In this document: one piece after another, positions 32,025 to 39,115 of the stretch
Numbering within the stretch: the stretch's first letter is position 1
Layout of the letters: the number at the start of each line of letters is the position of its first letter
Assembly: GCF_016863175.1 (NCBI RefSeq)
Contig: NZ_BOOJ01000027.1
Span: 248,001 to 312,000 of the forward strand
DNA: 64,000 nucleotides
Source: Paraplanobispora siamensis
GTDB lineage: Bacteria; Actinomycetota; Actinomycetes; Streptosporangiales; Streptosporangiaceae
Direction: 5' to 3'
The notes under the pieces: generated by a model
The model's input: the letters and a program-made list of their open reading frames with translations, nothing else
Database searches by the model: none
Told to the model about the DNA's origin: nothing
Program-made: the position numbers and the translations under genes

Positions 32025-32985
32025 GCGCCCTCCTCAACCGGCCGCCCGACCGGGGGACCGTCTGCGCCGACGGCCTCGGCGGGTCCGGCCACGGCGTCTC
32101 CGCCGGGGGGTGGGCGGCCTGGCGGCGGACGAGTGCGGGCAGGTCGGTCTCGGGGGACCAGCCGATCAGGGAGCGCAGGCGGCGGACGTCGGCGAGGGAG
32201 GCGCCGGGCTCGACGCCGGGGGCCGGCTCGACGGTGAAGGAGACCTCGGTGTCCAGGGCCTCGGCGACGGCGGCGGCCATGGCGCGGAGAGTCTGGCCAC
32301 GGCCGGTGCCGATGTTCACGATGCCCTGGGCGCCTGCGGCGGCGAGGTCGGCCATGGCCCGGGCGGCCTGCCGGACGTCGGTGACGTCACGGGTGCGGTC
32401 GAGTGAGCCGAGCACCCGCAGCGGGCGTCCCCGGCGGGTCGCCTCCAGCCAGAGCGAGAGCGCCATGTCGGGCCGCTGGCCCTCGCCCGCCACGGTGAAC
32501 GGCCTGACCACGGTGGTACGGCCGCCGCGGGCCAGCCGCTCGGCGCACAACCGCTCCAGCACGGCCTTGCTCCTGGCGTATCCGCCGACGGGCCGCAGCG
32601 GATCGGCCTCGTGGCTGGGGCGCCCGCCGCGCGCGCCGCCGTACACCGAACTGGAAGAGACGACCAGGAGCGGCACGTGCGGGGGGACGACGGCCAGCAC
32701 ATGGGCTCCGGCCCGCACGTTGTCGCGCCGCCTGCGCCGGGCGACGTCGTGGCCGCGATCTCGCACGCCGGGGCATCCGGCCAGGTGGTAGACGACGTCG
32801 GCGTCCCGCAGGGCGGCCCGGACGAGCTCGTCACCGGCCAGCAGGTCGGCGGTGAGGACGGTCAGACCCGGCCGGGGCGGCTGGGCCACCCGGTCGATGC
32901 CGACGACCTTCTCTCCCGAGGAGAGGAGTGTCTCGACCAGCGCGCGGCCGATGAACCCGGCGGAGCCGGTGACCATTGCTGACAC
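32014..32985 (-). CDS. NAD-dependent epimerase/dehydratase
   Basis: This is a 323-residue extended short-chain dehydrogenase. The Rossmann motif TGSAGFIG (GxxGxxG, 7-13), the serine segment VVSSSSVYGG and the Y136-x3-K140 pair (YARSK) are all present, as in nucleotide-sugar epimerases such as GalE. The C-terminal 40 residues are Pro/Arg-rich and extra. The GTG start at 32985 has GAGAGG before it; ATG 32976 is a fallback. An iron-box-like operator lies 23 bp upstream of the GTG. It probably makes a sugar nucleotide for the neighbouring glycosyltransferases. Confidence 0.9.
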   Translation of the reverse strand: MSAMVTGSAGFIGRALVETLLSSGEKVVGIDRVAQPPRPGLTVLTADLLAGDELVRAALRDADVVYHLAGCPGVRDRGHDVARRRRRDNVRAGAHVLAVVPPHVPLLVVSSSSVYGGARGGRPSHEADPLRPVGGYARSKAVLERLCAERLARGGRTTVVRPFTVAGEGQRPDMALSLWLEATRRGRPLRVLGSLDRTRDVTDVRQAARAMADLAAAGAQGIVNIGTGRGQTLRAMAAAVAEALDTEVSFTVEPAPGVEPGASLADVRRLRSLIGWSPETDLPALVRRQAAHPPAETPWPDPPRPSAQTVPRSGGRLRRAHEH

Positions 32986-33007
32986 CTGCGTCCTCTCGCA
33001 GAATCAC

Positions 33008-33026
33008 TAAAGGTAGCCTAACCTCA
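33008..33026. promoter_or_regulatory. DtxR/IdeR-type iron box
   Basis: TAAAGGTAGCCTAACCTCA matches 15 of 19 positions of the consensus TTAGGTTAGCCTAACCTAA. It sits between divergent start codons (GTG 32985 minus and GTG 33053 plus) and could repress both when iron is plentiful. A 20-bp direct repeat of the TCACTAA start (33004 and 33024) hints at a second site, fitting IdeR double-dimer binding. Confidence 0.65.
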
Positions 33027-33052
33027 CTAAGGGAAACCTCAAAGGACCCTGA

Positions 33053-34756
33053 GTGCGCGCTCCACATCGGTTCTCGTCCGAGCGGCTCCCCCGCCTCCCC
33101 CGGATCCCGATCCGGCCGGCCGCGGGCCGGTCCCGCGCTCCCCTCGGACCAGGCGAAAGTTCCCCCCGCTCCCGTCTGAAGCTGATCCGGCGCGTCGCGG
33201 GCCCGGTGGTCCTCGTCGTCGCCGTCGTCTACCTCACCCGGGTCGTCTCCGGCCCAGACCTGGCCGCGGCGGGCCGGGCGTTGCTGCGCGACCCGCCGGG
33301 CGTGCTGGTCGCGCTGGTGCTGTACGGCTGCGCGTTCGTCCTGCGGGCCTGGTCCTGGCGGCGGGTGCTGCCGGAGCTGTCCATGGGCCACTCCCTGGCC
33401 GCCCTGCACGTGTCCCTGCTCGGCAACCACGTCCTGCCGTTCCGCCTGGGCGAGGCCCTACGGGTGACCACGGTCCTGAACCGGACCTCCCTGCCCGCGG
33501 CCCCGGTGATCGCCTCCACCGTGACCCTCCGCTCCGCCGACCTCGCCGCCGTCGCCCTGCTCGCCCTCGCCGCCGCCCCGAGCCTGGTCACCGCCCTGGC
33601 GGGCCCGTGGCTCTGGCCCCTCGTCGCAGCCCTGGCCCTGGCGACGATCGCCGGAACGTTCTGGCTGACCCGGACCCGGACCTCCGCCCCGGGAGCGGTC
33701 GCCGCGCTCCCGGTCGTCTTCGCCGCCGCCGCGGTGGCGTGGGTGCTGGAGGCGGCCGTGGTGTACGAGGTGGCGCGGCTGGCCGGGGTGGCGCTGACCC
33801 CGGGGGAGGCGGTGGCCGTGACGGCCGTGACGATCGCCGCGCAGACCGTGGCCGTGACCCCCGGCGGGTTCGGCTCCTACGAGGCCGCGGCCACGGCCGC
33901 GCTGACCGCGCTCGGCGTCGCCCCCGGCCCCGCCTTCGCGGTCGCCCTGCTCACCCACGCCTTGAAGACCGCCTACTCCCTCGTCGCCGGAGGTATCGCG
34001 CTCGTGACCCCCACCAGGCTCAGGCTCCCCCGCGCCCTGCCCCCGCGGCCGGAGCGGTCCCCCGTCCCACCCGGCGCGCCGGTCGTCGCGTTCATCCCCG
34101 TCTTCAACGAGGAGGAGACCGTCGGGGAGGTCGTCGGGCGCCTGCCGGAGACGGTCGCCGGGCGCCCGCTGGTCACGATCGTGATCGACGACGGCTCCAC
34201 GGACGCCTCGGCCGCCCGCGCCCGGAAGGCGGGGGCCCGCGTGGTGTCCCAGCCGCGCAACCTCGGCCTGGGCGCCGCCGTGCGCCGCGGGCTGGCGGAG
34301 GCCGTACGGCCCGGCCCCGCGGCGGTCGTCTATCTGGACGCCGACCTGGAGTACTTCCCCGAGGACATCGAGCTCCTGGCCGCCCCGATCCTGTCCGGCG
34401 CGGCCGACTACGTGGTGGGCTCCCGCTTCGCCGGGACCATCGACCGCATGCTCCCTCACCGCCGCCTCGGCAACCGGGTCCTGACCGCCTGGGTCCGCTG
34501 GATGACCCGGCAGGAGGTAACCGACGGCCAGAGCGGCTACCGGGCCTTCTCCCCCGGCGCGGCCCGCGCCGCCGAGGTCATCCACGACTACAACTACGCC
34601 CAGGTCCTCACCCTGGACCTGCTGGCCAAGGGGTACCGCTATCACGAGGTCCCCATCCGCTACGCCTTCCGCGCCGCCGGCGAGTCCTTCGTCAGGATCG
34701 GCCGCTATCTCCGCAAGGTCGTCCCCGCCGTCCACCGCGAGCTCAACTCCCCCTGA
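33053..34756 (+). CDS. fusion of flippase-like membrane domain and GT2 glycosyltransferase
   Basis: The protein has 567 residues. Residues about 45-320 form an eight-helix domain of the LPG-synthase transmembrane/UPF0104 type (GNHVLPFRLGEALRVTTVLN and TPGGFGSYEAAATAALTALG are characteristic). Residues about 335-567 are a soluble GT2 domain of dolichyl-phosphate-mannose-synthase type (VAFIPVFNEEETVGEVVGRL, IDDGSTD, DADLEYFP, GQSGYRAFSP). The fusion suggests coupling of lipid-linked sugar synthesis on the inner face with its transfer across the membrane, to feed a GT-C enzyme such as that at 30432-32024. GTG 33053 lies 27 bp from the iron box; no strong ribosome site is visible and a later start is possible. 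Confidence 0.88.
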   Translation: MRAPHRFSSERLPRLPRIPIRPAAGRSRAPLGPGESSPRSRLKLIRRVAGPVVLVVAVVYLTRVVSGPDLAAAGRALLRDPPGVLVALVLYGCAFVLRAWSWRRVLPELSMGHSLAALHVSLLGNHVLPFRLGEALRVTTVLNRTSLPAAPVIASTVTLRSADLAAVALLALAAAPSLVTALAGPWLWPLVAALALATIAGTFWLTRTRTSAPGAVAALPVVFAAAAVAWVLEAAVVYEVARLAGVALTPGEAVAVTAVTIAAQTVAVTPGGFGSYEAAATAALTALGVAPGPAFAVALLTHALKTAYSLVAGGIALVTPTRLRLPRALPPRPERSPVPPGAPVVAFIPVFNEEETVGEVVGRLPETVAGRPLVTIVIDDGSTDASAARARKAGARVVSQPRNLGLGAAVRRGLAEAVRPGPAAVVYLDADLEYFPEDIELLAAPILSGAADYVVGSRFAGTIDRMLPHRRLGNRVLTAWVRWMTRQEVTDGQSGYRAFSPGAARAAEVIHDYNYAQVLTLDLLAKGYRYHEVPIRYAFRAAGESFVRIGRYLRKVVPAVHRELNSP

Positions 34757-34785
34757 CCCGGCCGGACGCGCGCCCCGTCAGACGA

Positions 34786-35340
34786 TCATCCGGCGGGCGG
34801 GGCGACCAGAGCCGGACCGTACCGATGGCCGACGACCGCCGCGATCACCAGCGGAGGTCCCAGGAGCAGGGGGTTGCCGAAGAAGGAGGACTCCCATCCG
34901 CCGCTCACCAGGATGATCCCCGCCTCGAGCGCGGCGGTGGCGATCGCGCACGCGCAGGCGCACACCAGCCGCGCCCGCGCGGGCCGTACGGCCAGCCACG
35001 GGGCCGCCAGCGCCATGACGGGCGCGACGGGCAGGGCCACGACGAGTCCCGTGAACAGCCCGAGCAGCCCGCCCACGACGCCGAGCTTCACCAGGACGGC
35101 GATGCCCCCGATCACGGCGACCACGGCCTCACCGGCCCCGATGCCCTCCTCGGCGGCGGAGTCGCGGGCGTGGACGGTGCCGTACGCGGGATCGGAACCT
35201 GAGCCGCCCACGCTTTCGGTGAGGAACACGACGAGGAGGCTCAGCACGACGGTGACCGCTCCGGCCACGGCGCCGCCCAGCATGCCCGCCAGGAACGTCC
35301 TTCCGGCGACGCGAGTTCGTTGAACACGTTCAACTGTCAC
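34786..35340 (-). CDS. small integral membrane protein
   Basis: The protein has 184 residues from GTG 35340 and four hydrophobic segments: FLAGMLGGAVAGAVTVVLSL, VAVIGGIAVLVKLGVVGGLL with LVVALPVAPVMALAAPWLAV, CACACAIATAALEAGIILVS and LGPPLVIAAVVG. It has no recognisable domain. Longer frames reach into the FAD oxidoreductase gene and are rejected. AGGAGGAGACTCCTG precedes the start, and a self-complementary sequence over it could hide the ribosome site. Same strand as the FAD oxidoreductase, 64 bp downstream. Confidence 0.7.
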   Translation of the reverse strand: MTVERVQRTRVAGRTFLAGMLGGAVAGAVTVVLSLLVVFLTESVGGSGSDPAYGTVHARDSAAEEGIGAGEAVVAVIGGIAVLVKLGVVGGLLGLFTGLVVALPVAPVMALAAPWLAVRPARARLVCACACAIATAALEAGIILVSGGWESSFFGNPLLLGPPLVIAAVVGHRYGPALVAPPAG

Positions 35341-35359
35341 ATACAGGAGTCTCCTCCTG
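35319..35359 (-). promoter_or_regulatory. palindromes over the start of the membrane-protein gene
   Basis: A perfect inverted repeat GTTGAAC-N2-GTTCAAC occupies 35319-35334 inside the first codons, and a second, CAGGAG-N4-CTCCTG, occupies 35344-35359 over the ribosome site. Read as RNA the latter would sequester AGGAGG. Confidence 0.45.
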
Positions 35360-35404
35360 AACGCGGCGGATTGACAGCCCCGGCAGGAAGGGAGATCTCC
35401 GCCG

Positions 35405-36847
35405 TCAGTCCTCGACGACGTGATCGGCGAAGCGGGCGCGGGCGGCCTGCCAGGCGGTGGCGTCCCAGCCGGTGGCGGTGAGGGCGTCCACGGCGTCGTA
35501 GCCCATGGCCATGGCGTGGTGGGTGTTGTCATGGGCGAACAGCCCCAGGCGGCCGAAGGTGGTCACGCCGGGGACGGACCCGGCCCAGGCGTCCAGACCG
35601 GCCAGGTGGGCGGCGTAGCCGGTGGCGTAGACGGGATAGACGTGCGGCACCCGCCGTACGACCACCTCGGCGAGGTCGGCCGGGGGCAGGCCGCAGGAGG
35701 CGAGCGTCTCGTGGACGAGGCCGGAGAAGTCCCCGGTCGTCCAGATCCCGTCGCCGGGCGCGCAGGGGATCTCGAAGCAGAGCACGGTGCGGCCGGCCGG
35801 GTCGGCGGCGCTGGTCCGGTAGTTGGCGGGCTCGGAGATCCGGGTCACCGGGGTCTCGGGGCCCGGCAGATAGTGGGCGTCGTACGGCGTCCACCGCCCG
35901 CCCTCGTGCACCGCGTAGACCAGCACCATGGCCCGGAACCGCAGCCGCCCGGCCGCCTGCGCCACCCCGGCCGGGGGTCCGGGACGCACCAGCCGGGCCA
36001 GGACGGGCATCGGGATGGTGGAGAACACCCATCCGGCCTCGATCCGGCCACCCGCCGCGTCCGGCCCGGCGGCCTCCGCGTCGGATCCGGGTGAAGTGTG
36101 CAGGGTCACCGGGTTCCCGGGGCCCCCGGCGGGCTCGATGCGGGTGCAGGCCGTGCCGAGGCGGATCTCCGCGCCGGCGGCCGTCGCGGCCTCGGCGAGC
36201 GCGTCGACGATCTGGCCGAACCCGCGCCGGGGATAGTGGAAGACCCTCCCCTGCCCGTTCGACTGACCGCGGAGGATCCGCCTGGCGATCTTCCAGGGAC
36301 TGTCCGCGGTGACCCGCCTGCGGGCCTGGTCGCCGTCGATCTCCTCACCCGGCAGGCCCCACAGCTTCACGGCGTACGGGGCGTAGAGCGCGTCATAGAG
36401 GGCGGGACCGAGACCGGCGCGGAGGGCTCCGGCGAAGGTGTCCGGGACGTCCGTACGGCCGCCGCCCCGGAAGGGCGCCGTCACCGCGTCGCGCGCCACC
36501 CCGGCCAGCAGCCCCGCAGGCATGCGCCGGGCCAACTCCCCCGCCCGCAGCGGGAAGCCGACGAAGCGCCCGGCGATCCGGAGACGGCCGTTGCGCGGGC
36601 GCGTCTGCAGGTCGTCGCCGAGCAGAGCGCGCAGGTCGGCCATGAGCCGGGGCGGGGTGGCCGGGTGCAGCCGGTGGCTGCCGTGGTCGACCCGGACCCC
36701 GGCGACCTCGAAGCTCGCCGACAGCCCGCCCACCTTCCCGGCCCGCTCCAGCACGACGACCGACAACCCCCGCCGCGCCGCCCGCCAGGCCGCCGCCAGC
36801 CCCGCCGGCCCGGCCCCCAGCACCACCAGATCAGCACTCGCCCGCAT
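35405..36847 (-). CDS. FAD-dependent oxidoreductase (protoporphyrinogen-oxidase-like)
   Basis: This is a 480-residue flavoenzyme. ATG 36847 follows GGGGAGGGG; a longer frame to 36952 is less likely. The dinucleotide motif VVLGAGPAGLAAAWRAARRGL is at 8-28, followed by VLERAGKVGGLSASF. The middle has YAPYAVKLWGLPGEEIDGDQ and YPRRGFGQIVDALAEAA, a signature of amine-oxidase-fold proteins often annotated as HemG-like but commonly placed in polysaccharide loci. It is unlikely to be the haem enzyme here, because no haem genes are near and glycan genes are. Substrate unknown. Confidence 0.85.
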   Translation of the reverse strand: MRASADLVVLGAGPAGLAAAWRAARRGLSVVVLERAGKVGGLSASFEVAGVRVDHGSHRLHPATPPRLMADLRALLGDDLQTRPRNGRLRIAGRFVGFPLRAGELARRMPAGLLAGVARDAVTAPFRGGGRTDVPDTFAGALRAGLGPALYDALYAPYAVKLWGLPGEEIDGDQARRRVTADSPWKIARRILRGQSNGQGRVFHYPRRGFGQIVDALAEAATAAGAEIRLGTACTRIEPAGGPGNPVTLHTSPGSDAEAAGPDAAGGRIEAGWVFSTIPMPVLARLVRPGPPAGVAQAAGRLRFRAMVLVYAVHEGGRWTPYDAHYLPGPETPVTRISEPANYRTSAADPAGRTVLCFEIPCAPGDGIWTTGDFSGLVHETLASCGLPPADLAEVVVRRVPHVYPVYATGYAAHLAGLDAWAGSVPGVTTFGRLGLFAHDNTHHAMAMGYDAVDALTATGWDATAWQAARARFADHVVED

Positions 36848-37029
36848 AGCCGAGAACCCCTCCCCGCGAAGCCGGACGTCCTCGCCTTCACCACGATGGG
36901 GGATCCGCAGCGTCCAGGGCGGAGTGAAGATTTCTTTCCTCATCATAGACAAGCATGAAGAAAGTCATTGACAGGCCGATCTCTACTCCGCACGCTGACG
37001 GGGACGGATCCCCCAGTCGAGGAGCGTCC

Positions 37030-38982
37030 ATGCGACGATCGGCGCCGTTCCGGGTCTCGGTTGCGATCATCGTGGCCGCCTGCGGTCTCGCCGCGGCCCC
37101 GCCGGCCCAGGCCCGCCCGCGGGTGGATCCCGGCGACCGGCAGGCCGCCTTCGCCGAGGCGGCCAGGGCGTACGGCGTGCCCGAGAGCGTCCTGCTCGGC
37201 GTGTCCTACCTGCAGTCGCGCTGGGACGCCAACGCGGGCCTGCCGAGCAACTCCGCCGGGTTCGGCCCGATGCACCTCACCGACGCCGCCGCCCTGGCCG
37301 CGGAATCAGCCGGTTCGGGGACCGGTCACCACGACGGCGAGGAGGATCCCCGCGGCGACGAGAGCCGTCCCCTCCGGGCCCGGCGGGCCGCGACGGAGCC
37401 GCCCGCCGAGATCCCCGCCTCGCTCAGGACGCTGGAGCGGGCCGCCGAGCTCACCGGCGAGAGCCGCCTGGCGCTGCGCACCGATCCCGCCGCCAACATC
37501 CGGGGCGGGGCCGCCCTGCTGGCCGACTACCAGCGGCGGCTCGGCGCCCCGCTCGGCGGCGACCCCGCCGACTGGTACGGCGCGGTGGCCCGCTACTCGG
37601 GCGCCGCCGAGGCCGAGGCCGCCGGGGTCTTCGCCGACGAGGTCTACGCCGCGATCCGGGAGGGCGCCGAGCGGGTCACCGACGACGGGCAGAAGGTCGC
37701 CCTGAAGGCGGTGCCCGGCCTGAAGAAGGTCGCCCGGTGGCTGGAGAGGCTGGGGCTGCGCCCGCCGCGCCGCGACGGCGTCGAGTGCCCGCCCACCGTC
37801 TCGTGCGAGTGGATCCCCGCGCCGTACGCCGACCTGGGCGACGGCGACTACGGCAACCACGACCTGTCGGACCGGCCCCGCAACCAGAAGGTCGAATACA
37901 TCGTCATCCACGACATGGAGGGCTACTTCCAGCCCTCGGTGAACCTGGTGCTCGACCCGGCGCGCCCCGCCAGCTGGCACTACTCCCTGCGGTCCGCCGA
38001 CGGCCACATCGCCCAGCACATCAGGACCAAGGACGTCGGATGGCACGCGGGCAACTGGTACGTCAACGCCAAGGCGATCGGCCTGGAGCACGAGGGCTTC
38101 CTGGGCCGGGGCGGCGCCTGGTACACCGAGGCGATGTACCGCACCTCGGCCAGGCTGGTGCGTCACCTCGCCCTGCGGCACGGCGTCCCGCTGGACCGCG
38201 CGCACATCATCGGCCACGACAACGTGCCGGGCACCCTGCCGAGCACGGTGCGCGGCATGCACGAGGACCCCGGGCCCTACTGGGACTGGGCGCGCTACTT
38301 CGAACTGCTCGGCAGGCCGCTGCACGGCCGGGGCGGCCCGGACGCCGGATCGGTGACGATCCTGCCGGACTACGACACGCACCGGCCGTACTACTACGGC
38401 TGCGACCCGGCCGCCCCGCAGGCGGCGTGCCCCCCGCACGGCTCGTCGTCGGTCTGGCTGCACACCGAGCCGCGCGACGACGCCCCGCTCGTCAGGGACA
38501 TCGGCAAACACCCGACCGGGGAGTCGCTCTACAGCGTCTACGACCACAGCGCCCGCGCCGCCACCGGCCAGCGCTACGCGGTCGCCGAGCGGCGGGGCGA
38601 CTGGACGGCGATCTGGTACCTCGGCCAGAAGGCCTGGTTCCACAACCCCGCCGACCGGCCGACGGCCGTCCCCGCGCGCGGCCCGGTGGTCACCCCCCGG
38701 CCGGGCCTGGCGGCCGTCCCGGTGTACGGCAGGGCCTACCCCGAGCCCGAGGCCTACCCGGAGGGCGTGCCGGTTCAGGCGATCACGCCGCTGCAGTACA
38801 CGTTCTCGGCCGGTGAGAGGTACGCCCTCGGGCTCGCCGCCCGGGGGGAGTACTACCGTGCGGTGACCTTCGACGCCTCCCGACACGTCGTGGTCCGCGG
38901 CGAGCTGCGGTACTACCAGATCCAGTTCGGCCATCGGGTCATGTTCGTCAGGGCGGACGACGTGGTCGTCTCGCCCTCATGA
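37030..38982 (+). CDS. secreted N-acetylmuramoyl-L-alanine amidase with lytic-transglycosylase-like domain
   Basis: The protein has 650 residues. ATG 37030 follows GAGGAGCG; the signal peptide core is VSVAIIVAACGLAAAPPAQA. Residues 35-220 resemble a goose-lysozyme/transglycosylase fold (YGVPESVLLGVSYLQSRWDAN, GFGPMHLTD), but the usual catalytic Glu of the E-S-x-F motif is Q62. Residues about 285-430 form a zinc Amidase_2 domain (YIVIHDMEG, WHYSLRSADGHIAQHI, GWHAGNWYVN, IIGHDNVPG, DPGPYWDW). The C-terminal 190 residues contain two SH3-like stretches with VWLHTEPRDDAPLVRDIGKH. It should cleave stem peptide from peptidoglycan in the wall. The gene ends in a strong terminator shared with glgP. 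Confidence 0.92.
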   Translation: MRRSAPFRVSVAIIVAACGLAAAPPAQARPRVDPGDRQAAFAEAARAYGVPESVLLGVSYLQSRWDANAGLPSNSAGFGPMHLTDAAALAAESAGSGTGHHDGEEDPRGDESRPLRARRAATEPPAEIPASLRTLERAAELTGESRLALRTDPAANIRGGAALLADYQRRLGAPLGGDPADWYGAVARYSGAAEAEAAGVFADEVYAAIREGAERVTDDGQKVALKAVPGLKKVARWLERLGLRPPRRDGVECPPTVSCEWIPAPYADLGDGDYGNHDLSDRPRNQKVEYIVIHDMEGYFQPSVNLVLDPARPASWHYSLRSADGHIAQHIRTKDVGWHAGNWYVNAKAIGLEHEGFLGRGGAWYTEAMYRTSARLVRHLALRHGVPLDRAHIIGHDNVPGTLPSTVRGMHEDPGPYWDWARYFELLGRPLHGRGGPDAGSVTILPDYDTHRPYYYGCDPAAPQAACPPHGSSSVWLHTEPRDDAPLVRDIGKHPTGESLYSVYDHSARAATGQRYAVAERRGDWTAIWYLGQKAWFHNPADRPTAVPARGPVVTPRPGLAAVPVYGRAYPEPEAYPEGVPVQAITPLQYTFSAGERYALGLAARGEYYRAVTFDASRHVVVRGELRYYQIQFGHRVMFVRADDVVVSPS

Positions 38983-39000
38983 GTCCCGGCCCCATGAGAC

Positions 39001-39043
39001 GGACCGGGCTCCGGGGGGACGCAGATCCCCCGGAACCCGGTCC
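39001..39043. terminator. long hairpin between the amidase gene and glgP
   Basis: Sixteen of seventeen pairs form between GGACCGGGCTCCGGGGG (39001-39017) and CCCCCGGAACCCGGTCC (39027-39043), with one mismatch and a 9-nt loop, between convergent genes. Confidence 0.85.
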
Positions 39044-39115
39044 GCACCGGCCCTCACGACGGCCGGTCGCTCCCGCCCGCGCGGCGGGGCCTCCCCCGCC
39101 GGCGGGACGACCCGG

